This document shows, in pieces, positions 1 to 10,885 of a stretch of DNA of 64,000 bases. The DNA lies in contig CP136061.1 of the NCBI GenBank assembly GCA_032622095.1, forward strand, positions 255,451,582-255,515,581, in the 5' to 3' direction. Each line of letters begins with the position of its first letter. Within the stretch, counting starts at the first letter, position 1. Under the pieces are notes generated by a model. It searched no databases. It saw only the letters and a list, made by a program, of their open reading frames with translations, and was not told the DNA's origin. A program made the position numbers and the translations under genes. Origin of the DNA: Siphonodentalium dalli (Eukaryota; Mollusca; Scaphopoda; Gadilida; Siphonodentaliidae).

Positions 1-976
1 ACGAATCGGGCGGCTGGTTAAGTTTACTACGAATCCGACGGCTGTTTAAGGTTATTACGAATCGGGCGGCTGATTAAGGTTACTATGAATCGGGCGGCTG
101 GTTAAGGTTACTACGAATCAGGCGGCTGGTTCCGGTTACTACGAATCGGGCGGCTGGTTCACGTTACAACGAATCAGGCGGCTGGTTCCGGTTACTACGA
201 ATCGGGCGGCTGGTTCACGTTACTACGAATCTGGCGGCTGGTTCAGGTTACTACGAATCGGGTGGCTGGTTCAGGTTACTACGAATCAGGCGGCTGGTTC
301 CGGTTACTACGAATCGGGCGGCTGGTTCACGTTACTACGAATCGGGCGGCTGGTTCAGGTTACTACGAATTGGGCGGCTGGTTCAGGCTATTACGAATCG
401 GGCGGTTGGTTAAGGTTACAATGAATCGGGTGGCTGGTTCCGGTTACTACGAATCGGGCGGCTGGTTCACGTTACTACGAATCGGGCGGCTGGTTCAGGT
501 TACTACGAATCGGTGGCTGGTTCAGGTTACTACAAATTGGGCGGCTGGTTCAGGCTATTACGAATCGGGCGGTCGGTTAAGGTTACAATGAATCGGGCGG
601 CTGGTTCAGGTTACTACGAATCTGGTGGCTGGTTAAGGTTACTACGAATCGGGCGGCTGGTTCGGGTTTTTGCGAATCGGGCGGCTGGTTAAGGTTACTA
701 CGAATCGGATGGCTTGTTACTACGAATCGGGTGGCTGGTTAAGGTTACTACGAATCGGGCGGCTGGTTCAGGTTATTACGAATCGGGCGGCTGGTTCAGT
801 TTACTACGAATCGGGCGGCTGGTTCAGGTTACTACGAATCTGGCGGCTGGTTCAGTTTACTACGAATCGGGCGGCTCGTTAAGGTTACTACGAATCGGGC
901 GGTTGGTTCAGGTTACTACGAATCGGGCGGGTGGTTCAGGTTATTACGAATCGGGCGGCTGATTCAGGTTACTACG
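1..976. repeat. 28-bp minisatellite, about 35 copies
   Basis: A head-to-tail array whose unit reads GGTTACTACGAATCGGGCGG followed by CTGGTTCA. It runs off the left edge of the window. Units differ by single substitutions and a few short deletions, and ends degrade near 976. The period is not a multiple of three, and the open frames of 60-110 codons seen here arise only because the unit lacks stops in several frames, so I do not call a gene. Confidence 0.95.
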
Positions 977-1797
977 ATCGGGGTCTGGTTCGGTTGGGGC
1001 AGGGACCAGTCTACTGCGCGAAATTCTGACTAAAGCCGACCGCGCAAGATGCATCAATGTTGCGAAACCAATTTCTGCATCGTGTGCGGTGGCATGTTTC
1101 TTGTTGCGCGCAAATTTTGTTGCGCAACATTGTTGCATCGTATGTGAGCGGCTTCAGTTTCTAGTTCATACAAGTAAAAGTACGGTACATTTTAATAACA
1201 TATTTTCGTCTCTAAGTTGATATTATTGGTTATATTACACTAAATACAAATTAATAGAGTGATTTCCCCTGGCACACCCCAAGCTAGAATCAGCATAAAA
1301 AAATCCTGAAGGTGAATGGTCAATGATAAACATAGAAGAAAAATGTACAAAAAAATGCACAAACCTGTTTCCCGTCGAGAATCATCAAATATAGCCACAA
1401 TCATGTTGAACGGTTACGGTTGTCATATTGACGAATAATTTATGGGAGGGTTGGTGTTTTTTTCGATATAATTTTTTTCTCTATTTTGAGGGTAGTGCAC
1501 ATGGCGTTTATCAAAATTGCAGTGTGACGCATACGTTGACAAGTGCTTTTTGGCACATTTTTATGTATCTAAAAGGACGTTCTTTAATTTTTGATACTCG
1601 TGCAGTGTCAACCCTTTCCAACGGGATTTGTTAACCATGAGTCCTATGCAAATCATATGGTGTATTGTAACCAATTTCTCAGTAAATAAACAATGCTATC
1701 CAGCTGTCATCTGTCATTATTTCTGCGACTCTTATGTCTGGTTATTTGCGTGTTATCTAATGTTTTTGTTGAATGGACTGGTTCCCGATACGCCTTT
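977..1797. other. Non-coding stretch, nothing recognised
   Basis: AT-rich DNA after the minisatellite. The first 150 bases contain short self-complementary GC-rich words such as TTGCGCGCAA and TTGCGCAA. No convincing exon or known element is visible. Confidence 0.6.
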
Positions 1798-2019
1798 CAC
1801 TAACTCGCGGCCATATAGGATCCACCGTGTCCGAATCCGTGGTTTCATAGATTCGTCCAGCTCCGGTTCCGTGGTTTTAGTGCTTCATGTCATAGTTTTG
1901 GAGTAGCATTTCCATATATGGAGCTTTTGAATTATTCATGACTTCCATATATGGAAATTAGCTCAAAATAAAACCACGGAACCGGACCTGGTGTATCCAA
2001 TATGGCCGCGAGTTAGTGA
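1798..2019. mobile_element. Fold-back/MITE-like inverted-repeat element
   Basis: The left end begins CACTAACTCGCGGCCATAT and the right end is its reverse complement. The arms, roughly 1798-1885 and 1966-2019, share the words CCGGTTCCGTGGTTTTA and GCGGCCATAT with a few mismatches. An inner pair of CCATATATGG palindromes flanks the loop. Size and absence of an ORF fit a non-autonomous element. The family is not identified. Confidence 0.75.
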
Positions 2020-2293
2020 CAGTGCATATTATAAACTTCCAAAAATCTGAAAACGTAGTAACCTGACCCCTCGAGCATTATTATAGTCCTTCCTGAATTT
2101 ATCGAGCGATTTTGATCACAAAAACGCGAACAGGTGATTAGATTTGAACGGAGACTTATAGAATCACGAGTCATTATGTATTCAATGGTTCAGTTTGGTC
2201 GGTGAATGTGTCAATAAATGGTGTAAATTAATCTCTACCAGAGCGCACCAGTCATACTTCCTTTCTGACTCTGTCACCGGCTGAGTATAGTCA

Positions 2294-2770
2294 ATGGTTT
2301 CTATATTGAGCGTGAAGTTTTCCAGACAAAATGGCGTAAATCGATCGCCACAAAGTCAAATTTCCTATATGTGGGTTGAGAGCTATTCCCGCAGTAAAAA
2401 CTTAATGACAGAATGGAGAATCAAAACGGTAGTTCTGTTGACGATTTTCGCAAGCTACTCGTCAAAATTGCAGCAAATTAGAAATCTTGTGTTTGACTTG
2501 CCATGCGCGTTGTCGTGACATTGTCGTCCATGTGCGATTAGACATCTGTGTTGATAAAATAATCGGAGAACCAAATCACACCGTTTCGCAATATAGTTCT
2601 GAGGTTCTAGTTGGACTTTCCAAACTTAAGTATACGAAATTACACACATTTTTGTCCGATATTTTGTGTGCTTAATAAGGGATGAATGTTGCTTAGTATA
2701 TATCTTAATATCGCGTAAGTCCACCAAATGTGGGTAAAATGTCGCCGGTAGTACTCAGCGACCCGGTCTT
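2294..2770 (+). repeat. Dispersed repeat R1, copy 1
   Basis: This copy aligns by eye along more than 400 bp with 6005-6470 (opposite strand) and 20640-21070 (same strand). Shared landmarks are GTTGATAAAATAATCGGAGA, TTAGTATATATCTTAAT and TCCACCAAATGTGGG. Short open frames in it are interrupted differently in each copy, so it is treated as a non-coding dispersed element, not a gene. Confidence 0.8.
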
Positions 2771-3163
2771 AGGCCAAAACAAATAATACCTGTGTTTATG
2801 GTTATATGGTCAAAAATAATTAGGGTAGGTAGGTACGAATTTGTTTTGTTTTGTTTTTTTCTAATGTTTTTATTCTAAATTCCATTGGGTCATTGACAAT
2901 TCAATCTAGAAAGCTTCACAATTCAGATTAATTAAAATGTTCAATACTAAATATTGTTAATGTTGAATTAGTCAGAGCACTAGACTAATAAAACTTCTAA
3001 ATCTTTTGAATAGGAGAGGTTTGAAAATGGATACGATACCCTTGGATGCAGGAAACCCTAAACACAGGTATTTTTTTCTTGGTCTTAGCGATTCATCAAA
3101 GTATGGAGTTTGGGTGTAAATATGATATGGTTGTGTGCGTTCTATAGATAGAAAGGATTTTGT
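2771..3163. other. Non-coding stretch, nothing recognised
   Basis: AT-rich sequence with a short GGTA run and T-rich tracts near 2825-2870. No exon signals or repeat matches noticed. Confidence 0.55.
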
Positions 3164-3580
3164 TTTACCCTGTGCCAATGCATTCTCTTATATATGCGAG
3201 TCGACCATAGGTCGCCTCGCATATATAAGAGAATGCATTGGCCTAACAATTTTTATCATGTTTTTTAAATAAATGTTTCTTACAATTTTTAGGACATAAA
3301 ATAAAAAAAACATCCATTACCCTGCAGGGAGCCCCACACATATATAGAAGCATATAGAAGAGTGTCGTCTGCTCATGTTTGTCTGGGGCTCTGTATGGGT
3401 GAAATTATAAAATTGTTAAAGAATACAAGAAAAAATTATTAAAATTGTAAAAAATTGTTAGGCCAATGCATTCTCTTATATATGCGAGGCGACCTATGGT
3501 CGACTCGCATATATAAGAGAATGCATTGGCACAGGGTAAAAAAATCCCGACTTCCGACTGGATTTGATATGGCGGGTCAC
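3164..3580. mobile_element. Double-hairpin element H1, copy 1
   Basis: Two inward-facing copies of one hairpin lie at 3164-3252 and 3450-3541. Each hairpin is itself a palindrome: AATGCATTCTCTTATATATG on one side, its complement on the other, and a short GACCATAGGTC core. The two together form a larger inverted repeat around an AT-rich centre. The right side continues to GGCGGGTCAC at 3580. Related copies are at 15791-16245, 19918-20413 and, as a single hairpin, 14592-14680. Confidence 0.85.
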
Positions 3581-5084
3581 ATATATGCAAGTCGCCCACA
3601 AAGAGCCTCGCATATATAGAAGAATACAATGACCTAACAATTGTTAGGAATGATAGAAAGGCCCAAAGAAAACTCGTGACCAATAAATTAAACCATCGTT
3701 ATGTAATAAATTTCTGTCACATCTTCGGTCATTTATTTTCCAATTATTCGTCTTAGTACTATCACATCTCACATCGTAATTAGCAAGTCTCTGCTACGCT
3801 TTACTTCGTTTTATTCTTTGTCAACATTCTCACGACTATAGTTCAGCGTCGCCTAATTATCACGATTTAAGATGAAGCTTCGTTAATCAGATAATTAGCT
3901 AATTAACATTTCATGAAGTGTCAATACGAATTCCATGCTTCGGCATTTTCGTTGAATATTAATTGGACCTATAAAACTGTAAACAATCGGTCCTTAGTTA
4001 TAAATGCCGATAATAATGTGCAATATACCACATATTAAGTCGGTCAATGTTGTTTTACTGATCAGTACATAATTCTAGTGCGCACTGAATTTAACTGGAT
4101 TAACGTCTTAGGAATTTAGGAATAAATTGATGTATAATCTTGAATTTAAGAGTTTAAACTGTTTGAAACCCAGTGTATACAGACGGCGTCACCAATATGG
4201 TATGTATACATGATCATTAAAAAAATGGAGAATAATTTTCTCCTAAAATATTATTCCCCAACGAATCAATTCGTGTGGTCATTATTTCAGATATTATTAT
4301 AATATATCTCTTTAAAAGTTTGGACTAAAGTGGGTTTGTGTCACATCCGCGGCTCCACCCACGACGTAATATTACAATACCGAAATTCACTACACACCAC
4401 CCAGTTTTATTTTGAAACACCAATAAACACAGGACTCGCAATATGTGTGAACTTGATTTGACGCATGTTGCTAAAATAGGAAGTGACATTTTTGTCACGC
4501 TGTTCCTCCGTACAATCTAACCTCCACATTCTGACCTCCAGTATCGCGTACGGAAATCACCGAGGTTTGCCGATTGCTCCACATTGTTGACAAATTTTTA
4601 ATAGGATGTATTCCCTATTGGGAATGCTCCAGACAAGAACCCTAATAGGGAATGCTGCAGCGGAGACCAGATTGAATTCGTCGTATGGTCGTTATATACT
4701 GAGTCAGCATGTATGTCTGTCAAAACTGCTAGCAGAGTAGAGTATGCTGACAAAATATCAGGTAAGTTAGTCAACTTTCTTCTGCCAAGTTCTGGTTTCA
4801 GATCACACGACATTTCACTGTCTGTCCAGCTAGTTGCACCGATCGGGATTATTTCCCCCTAATAATTAGGCTGTAAGAAGTCGCATATTACGTTTAATGT
4901 TTTCAAACAGTTTTACCAAATATACCTTCACGTACAGACAAACAATGAAAACAAACTTATAGATCAGTAATAGATCATCATACCATACAAAGGGGAGAAA
5001 CTCTATCTTGCATGTTTGAAAGTTGGCACAGTACTATAACTAGTAGTAGTGTGGCAAGATCCTGCTTACAGCAATAATTAGATG
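3581..5084. other. Non-coding stretch, one short shared word
   Basis: No exon or element is recognised across 1.5 kb of AT-rich sequence. A word beginning ACGGAAATCACCGAGGTTTG near 4550 recurs near 25279, suggesting a short fragment of an unidentified repeat. A partial repeat of CCTAATAGGGAATGCT and similar words lies near 4610-4660. Confidence 0.5.
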
Positions 5085-5138
5085 TTCATGATTAATTAGA
5101 TGTTCATGATTAATTAGATGCTCATGATTATCGATGAA
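5085..5138. repeat. 18-bp tandem repeat, three copies
   Basis: Three adjacent copies of AATTAGATGTTCATGATT, the last with one substitution. Confidence 0.9.
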
Positions 5139-5202
5139 GAAAGAAATTCGATCTATTCTGACATGTATTCAGGGACGTAGCTAGAGGGTATCTCTATCTG
5201 TT

Positions 5203-5342
5203 GGGGGGGGGGGGGGGGGGGGGGGGGGTGTCCACCTTGGGGAAATTCCAACTGCACCCCCCCCCCCTGAATCAGAATCAGACAAAACACAAGTTTAGCA
5301 TAATTCCATTTCCACTCCCCCCCCCCCCCTCTTGCACCTCAG
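5203..5342. repeat. C-tract dispersed repeat R2, copy 1 (with poly-G run)
   Basis: A 26-base G run is followed by a segment containing CCACCTTGGGGAAATTCCAA, two long C tracts and AATCAGAATCAGAC. The same order of words occurs at 25720-25845 and 62380-62490. Homopolymer lengths are likely unreliable in the assembly. Confidence 0.8.
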
Positions 5343-5589
5343 TGTTCAGACTAGTCCAAGTCTTCTCGTACTAAAACCGGCTAAGATATTGTGATGGAGG
5401 TGCCGGTCTTTAGTCCGAGTTCCAGGCCCATGCATTCTTATGACACGACTTAAGCGTTAGTGACCCGCTCAAATAAAACCACAATTATATGAAATAAAAT
5501 ATCACAATTGCGACAATAAACGGATATTTTCTGCAGAAGACATGCTATTTGATCTGAAACCCACATCAGTTGTGAATTGAAAGCGGTAA

Positions 5590-5813
5590 TTTAATGCGAA
5601 AAGAGACATTTACCGCAATGTTTACAAATTTTTAAAAGTATGCGAACTCAGTTGACCTCGCGAACTGTGTTCGGCATTTTCCGTTGAAAATATTCCGTAG
5701 ATTTAATGCGAAAAGAGACATTTACCGCAATGTTTACAAATTTTTAAAAGTATGCGAACTCAGTTGACCTCGCGAACTGTGTTCGGCATTTTCCGTGGAA
5801 AATATTCCGTAGA
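5590..5813. repeat. 112-bp direct tandem duplication
   Basis: The segment starting TTTAATGCGAAAAGAGACAT at 5590 recurs at 5702 with only about one visible mismatch, indicating a very recent duplication. Confidence 0.95.
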
Positions 5814-6004
5814 TTTTCGACTGACAACGCAAATTACGATGAATTCTCCATTGTAATCGTAATTATGTGTGTCAATAAATAAAAAATAAATAGATTAATT
5901 AAACATTGAAGATATAAATGTAATACATTAAATAAATTACGGGGAATTACATCCCTCTCAAAGTTTAAAACAGTGTAAACACAACGACCATTAGAATAAA
6001 TAAT

Positions 6005-6470
6005 ATGGTGCTACATTTCCCACATTTGGTGGACTTCAGCGAAATTAAGATATATACTAAGCGAACAGAGCAATATACTGCTCTTGTTAAGCACACAAAA
6101 AATCAAACAAAATTTGTATAAAGTTTTAACCTTAAGTTTGAAAAGTCCCACTAAAACGGAAGAACTATATTTCGAAACTGTGTGATTCGGTTCTCCGATT
6201 ATTTTATCAACACAAAAGTCAAAATGCACATGGATGAAAATCACACGCATGGCAAGTCAGACACAAGAGTTCTAATTTGCTCCAATTTTGACAAGTTGCT
6301 TGCGAAAATTGTCAACAAAACTACCTTTCTGATCCTCCATTATGTCATTAAGTTTTTAGTGCGGGAATTGTTCTCAAAGCACATTGGAAACTGGACTTTG
6401 CGGCGATCGGTTTTCGTTATTTTGTTCGGAAAACCCCGCGCTATATATAGAAACGGAAACTAGAATACTC
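6005..6470 (-). repeat. Dispersed repeat R1, copy 2
   Basis: This is the reverse complement of the R1 family seen at 2294-2770 and 20640-21070. Landmarks in reverse are CCCACATTTGGTGGA, ATTAAGATATATACTAA and TCTCCGATTATTTTATCAAC. The outer part extends to TATATATAGAAACGGAAACT near 6470. Confidence 0.8.
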
Positions 6471-6986
6471 TGAACAAACACCGGACAATGCCGAAGTTCT
6501 TCGGAACCTGAGTTCGGCTTTCAGTTAAGTAAACAAACAGAAAAAACAACGATGTTGGTGATAATCAACCGGAATATTCTATGCGTAATTTACCGGTAAC
6601 ATGAAAGTTAGATTATTATACACCATTATGACCATAAGATGTCTCTCTTTCCGATGTATATAGCATCATGTATTGATTCATTAGGTAAATCGAGTAAAAT
6701 ACACCACAGATTCCCGCCACAGATCGTGGGCGTAACTCGTGTGATAGGATTGGTATAGAAGCGGGCTTGGACTAAAGACCGGCACCTCCATCCCAATATC
6801 TTAGCCGGTTTTAGTACGAGAAGACTTGGACTATGTTCAGACATAACATCCTATATATTCATAAACCATGTTCTATATTCCCGGTATGAGAAAATTAAGA
6901 TATTTTAACCTGAAAAATTGCATAAATCCTAACATCTAGTGGTCTAACTCCAGATATGGGAGGCCAAATTCACATTTAATAATGAA

Positions 6987-7150
6987 TTGCGCTTAAGCGC
7001 AATTGATTGCGCTTAAGTGCAATTGATTGCGCTTAAGCGCAAATACCACATATTGTGCTTAAGCGCAAATAGGGCATTTACGCTTAAGCGTAATTAATTA
7101 CGCTTAAGCGCAATTAATTGCGCTTAAGCGCAATCAATTGCGCTTAAGCA
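6987..7150. repeat. Array of GCGCTTAAGCGC palindromes (left)
   Basis: Successive units of about 20 bp, mostly TTGCGCTTAAGCGCAA joined by ATTGA or ATTAA. Some units carry ACGCTTAAGCGTAA, a compensated change that keeps the palindrome intact. Confidence 0.9.
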
Positions 7151-7441
7151 TAATTGTGACTACTATCTAACCTACCCATAAACTATTAGCATGACCTGGT
7201 GTATCACCTAGCAACACAAGATGAGCATTGGGCTAATTTTGACCTGTACTCAACTGTGAGTATGTGTTCAACAAGGAGAATCCCTAATTACATATTTAAT
7301 ATCAGCATCCCTCTATCCAAAGAATTGATGTCGCCTTCCCGGAACTTATAGTAATTTTTTGTATGATGTTTTTAATGTATTTTTGCACAGATTTTAGCCT
7401 ATACATGCATGCGGTGTCACTGCATGAGGGCTTTCTTATCT

Positions 7442-7659
7442 CATACAGTAATGCTCTAATTAATCGACTTCTTAACCACAGCAGAATTATGGGCACAATT
7501 TCAGGATTTAGTCGGAAATATGGCTTGTTGCCATTCATCGAAAAGCTCTCGAGAGCTTTCCAATGAATGGCAACAAGCCATATTTCCGACTAAATCCTGA
7601 AAAGTTATCCATAATTCTGCTGTGGTTAAGGAGTCGATTAATTAGAGCATTACTGTATG
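7442..7659. repeat. 218-bp near-perfect palindrome
   Basis: The arms of about 109 bp meet at CTCGAG, with the centre between 7550 and 7551 and no loop. The left arm contains TAATGCTCTAATTAATCGAC and the right arm its complement. Only a few mismatches are visible. The open frames on both strands here are mirror images of each other. Confidence 0.93.
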
Positions 7660-8167
7660 GTTTACTTATTGACTTAAATCAGGGGGAAAAAACCCTATTT
7701 TCATATTATCAGCATCCCTGTCCAAAAAATGGTGTGTAATCACTGGAGCTTTGGTGTCTCAGTCCTGGAGCTCTAGTTTTTCTTATTAAATCAGCATCTC
7801 TTGCACAAATCTATAGTATTTCCATGATCATATAGTGTGAATGTGGTGTCACCGAGGGCTTGCTATGGTGTGCCTGTATACTCGAAAATTTTAGAAAATC
7901 AATGTCGCCCCGACTAATACAGAAAGTAATGCTATTGCAAGTAGCCCCAACTAATATATACCGAAGATAATATAATGCTATCACGAGTCGCTCCAACTAA
8001 AACAGAAGGTGATACTATTGCGAGTCAGCCATTTTGATAAAGAAGTTGGGCTAGCTCCCTACCCAATCAAACCAATGAAACCAAGAGGTGACATGTCAAT
8101 AGGAGTTAATGCTAAGTTATGGAGAAACCTATTTATTCACCAGGGGTGTTTTGTTACATATAACCAT

Positions 8168-8227
8168 GAATTGCGCTTAAGCGCAATTAATTGCGCTTAA
8201 GCGCAATTGATTGCGCTTAAGCACAAT
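8168..8227. repeat. Array of GCGCTTAAGCGC palindromes (right)
   Basis: Three units of the same palindrome as at 6987-7150, immediately inside the right terminal repeat of the element. Confidence 0.9.
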
Positions 8228-8283
8228 TAATTATTAAATGTGAATTTGGCCTCCCATATCCAGACAAATACACACGGCTACTA

Positions 8284-9150
8284 GCAAGAGACCAGGACAC
8301 ACCGGGCTGTCCATGGTTGTTCGGCCCGGTGTGAGAAAATTTTGAAAACTATACAAGAACATCGTAAATCCTAGCATCTAGACTGGCCTCAACTGAAGCT
8401 TTCCTAGTGTTGGAAATTTCAAACCTCATACCCCCCCTCAGGTTGGAAAATTCTCCAACTGATGACCATTTCAGTCCACGCGTTTGACCAAATGTAGTAA
8501 AATATTGTTTTGTTAAACTAATTATAGCAGTTTTGTATTGGGTGACGGGGGAGGGACAATGACACACCGGGCCGACCATGGTTCGGCCCAGTGTGGGAAA
8601 ATTTTCAAATCTGAACAAGAAAATCGCAAAATCCATAGCATCTAGAATAGAATCAAGCCTTCCTAGAGTTGGAAATTTCAAACCTGACACTCCACACTTA
8701 GTTTGGAAAATTTCCAACTGATGACAATTCCAATGACAATGTTGACCAAATGCATGACAATATTGTTTTCTTAAATTAACTAGAAGTTTTTGACTGGACA
8801 CGGCCCACGGGTAGGTACCAGGACACAAGCTTTCCAAGTGTTGGAAATTTCCAACCTGTCACCCCCCCTGTAAGGTTGGAAAAATTTCCAACTGATGACC
8901 ATTTCAGTCAAAATTTTTTACAAAAAATAGGAGAATATGCAAATATTGGTCCAAAAAAAATTAATTCCCCCCCCCCCCAAATAAATTGTTTGAAAATCAA
9001 ACTACAAGAACATTTTCAACCTATTGTTGGTGTGAAATTTCCAACTAATGTTTTGGCAGTTATGAAATTTCCAACTGTTCAAAATTTTGACCTAAGTTTG
9101 GGGGGGGGGGGTGGTGAGACACCCCAACCTCCCCCCTGTCGCCTCGTCTC
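8284..9150. repeat. Dispersed repeat R3: about three 270-bp modules with TTGGAAATTTCCAA words
   Basis: The modules start with GACCAGGACACACCGGGC or a variant, near 8284 and 8565 and less clearly near 8820. They carry paired words of the type GTTGGAAATTTCCAAC and GGTTGGAAAATTTCCAACTG. The same modules occur at 63010-63530. A 162-codon reverse open frame covers two modules but follows the repeat structure and has no recognisable domain, so it is not called. Confidence 0.75.
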
Positions 9151-10085
9151 GGCATGTATTTATATATTAGTAGATTCTATGTAATGGGCCTAAATGACAT
9201 TATAGTATTTCACTTATTTATTAACGGAGAAGACACTTCATTCGCGAAGTTGCTTCCTCGTTGAATAGGAAGAGCAACAACTCTAAATTCCACGTTTTAT
9301 CATGGTATTTATATGTGGAAGCCCAGTTGAGGGTTAGAAGGAACTAAACGTTTTTCATAGGGCACAGTGTTAACGTTTGACCACGCCCCAAGCTAAATTC
9401 TTGAGTTCCGAAGTGCACGATGCATGAAGACCAACCCTTAATTCGGCGTCTGTTCACACAGAGGAGTAGCTTTCGAGCCATATATTTTTCAAAAATCAAC
9501 ATACGTTTTCTACACTATCTCACTTTTTGCACAGAATTTGACACAATATCCCACCATTGTTTGGACACGAACGCATTTCAGACTAGGAAATGTTTAACTC
9601 GTATTCGAGATTGGGTGTAAAAATGAAAAGGGACCTAATTCAACTTATTTAGTTCCTTCTAACAACAAATGTTATTATCTTGATGGAAATAAAGGAATAA
9701 AAAACAGCTGCATATAATTATGATGTTAATATACTCGAAAATAGGGTTGGGATGGGTGGGTGAATCGTTTGGCTTTAAGCCATTCAAACTCAAATCACAG
9801 TTGGTCCAGCTCTTGTGAAGTCAAATCAATTAATGACTCAAGAAATCCCTGCGAAATCCAGCCACAGTGAAAGTTTGAAACTAATTAATTACTACTCACA
9901 CGAATAAGACCAATGAAACTACGGCTGAGCATTAATCATCCTGGAGTAATTGTGTGATAATTGATCATGATATAATATTGGATTGCAATGATTACAGAAA
10001 GGATATCGACCTATTGCTAATTATGAATTACATTATTTGTATCCAAATAAGACCCATTATACTATATATATGCCATTTGTTCCAG
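9151..10085. other. 5' flank of the zinc-finger gene cluster
   Basis: Nothing repetitive or coding is recognised. It lies directly upstream of exon A and may contain a promoter or an upstream intron. A pyrimidine-rich acceptor-like site, TTTGTTCCAG, ends at 10085. I cannot locate a promoter from sequence alone. Confidence 0.4.
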
Positions 10086-10168
10086 ATGTCTACAGCAGTC
10101 TTGCTCAATTTCCTAACATGCAGTAATCGGAATTGTCAGTGGTCTTTGAATACAGATTTCTTGTGAGC
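10086..10168 (+). promoter_or_regulatory. Candidate 5' UTR of exon A with a 26-codon upstream ORF
   Basis: An acceptor-like TTTGTTCCAG ends at 10085. The following ATG at 10086 opens a short frame that ends with TGA at 10164-10166, two bases before the main ATG at 10169. Such close spacing could affect translation of the main frame by reinitiation, but this is inference. The exon start ATGTCTACAGC resembles the start of exon B, ATGTCGACAAC. Confidence 0.4.
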
Positions 10169-10388
10169 ATGGAGGGATTCGTTCCCATGGGGAAAGTGGT
10201 TGACCTGTTGCACAGCTGGTCGTGTGACTCACCTGAGTCTAATAGCCTTCATCAACATGCAGTCACCGAAGAAACCACACTAAACACGAACAGTGACTCG
10301 GATGTGACCAATGGGATACCAGCAGAAGGACACAAATCATCTATCGTTGCCAATACACTAGTGGTTGCATCTCCATTGTGTGAAAGAG
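10169..10388 (+). CDS. Exon A: first coding exon of zinc-finger gene (73 residues)
   Basis: The frame from ATG 10169 begins MEGFVPMGKVVDLLHSW and ends SPLCER plus one base of the next codon. It then meets a strong donor, AGAG|GTATGT, at 10389. The phase-1 end fits exactly the phase-1 starts of exons B, C, D and E. Joining to exon B creates a GAT codon and continues VDNDSRSSKHAW without a stop. An in-frame stop at about 10124 lies upstream, supporting this ATG or a nearby start. The peptide is acidic, rich in Ser, Thr and Asn, and has no domain I recognise. The open frame runs past the donor into a 52-bp tandem repeat, which I regard as intronic. Without transcript data the start and the upstream exon structure are provisional. 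Confidence 0.6.
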
Positions 10389-10428
10389 GTATGTGTATAT
10401 ACACACGCTCTAGGATACAACCCCATTT

Positions 10429-10570
10429 TCCGTACCCCGGGTTCCTGGTGTTTTGGGGCCGTACACCAGATTTCACCTTTCCCGTACTCCGGGTTCCTGG
10501 TGTTTTGGGGCTGTACACCGGATTTCACCTGTCCCGTATATCCGGGTTCCGGATGTTTTGGGGTCGTACT
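10429..10570. repeat. 52-bp tandem repeat, three copies
   Basis: Units of the form CCGGGTTCCTGGTGTTTTGG followed by GGCCGTACACCAGATTTCAC, diverging slightly from unit to unit. Confidence 0.85.
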
Positions 10571-10885
10571 CCACCATAAAGATCAACAAAGTGATGATGC
10601 TTTTCGTTTGCACATACATGTAGGCATACGCTAAGTAACCAGTTTGGGGTTATCTTATCTGGGTCACCAGGCGGCTGGATGGCGGTCTGACTGTATATAA
10701 CATTTAACTCCACCACTATTCATCGCCGAATGACCAATGTAGCCGTTACGTGCTATAGATTATAGATATATAGATAGATAGATTATTGCAATACACCAGT
10801 GCAGGCAGTTGCAAATGACATAATGTACAAGTAAATTAAACATAATATTATATATGTGGCAGTGCATATAAATTTCCCATAATTT

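Larger units (their letters stand above)
5343..6842. mobile_element. TIR-bounded composite element, 1.5 kb
   Basis: About 75 bp at 5343-5421 is repeated in reverse complement at 6764-6842. Shared words include CCAAGTCTTCTCGTACTAAA, ACCGGCTAAGATATTG and GGAGGTGCCGGTCTTTAGTC. The interior holds a 112-bp tandem duplication and an inverted copy of dispersed repeat R1. No transposase frame is visible, so the element is non-autonomous or degenerate. Confidence 0.75.
6953..8260. mobile_element. TIR element with subterminal CTTAAG-palindrome arrays
   Basis: The left end begins GATATGGGAGGCCAAATTCA and the right end is its complement, finishing at 8260. Just inside each end is an array of the palindrome TTGCGCTTAAGCGCAA: eight or more units at 6987-7150 and three at 8168-8227. 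The interior contains a 218-bp near-perfect palindrome at 7442-7659. No transposase ORF is seen. In known DNA transposons, subterminal short repeats commonly serve as transposase binding sites; that role here is inference. Confidence 0.8.

Noticed and set aside
262-962. Open frames of 70-109 codons in the 28-bp minisatellite
   Set aside because: They follow a stop-free unit whose period is not divisible by three; the peptide is just the unit read in successive frames.
5203-5228. Long poly-G run, with similar C or G runs near 24755, 47610, 49320, 57755 and 62985
   Set aside because: Simple homopolymers whose length may be a sequencing artefact; I give them no separate function.
6987-7150. Possible CRISPR or Rho-independent terminator cluster
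   Set aside because: The palindromes have no T tracts in the right place and no spacer diversity, and they sit symmetrically inside a TIR element.
8349-8837. 162-codon reverse frame
   Set aside because: It lies wholly in dispersed repeat R3, repeats with the modules and has no known domain.
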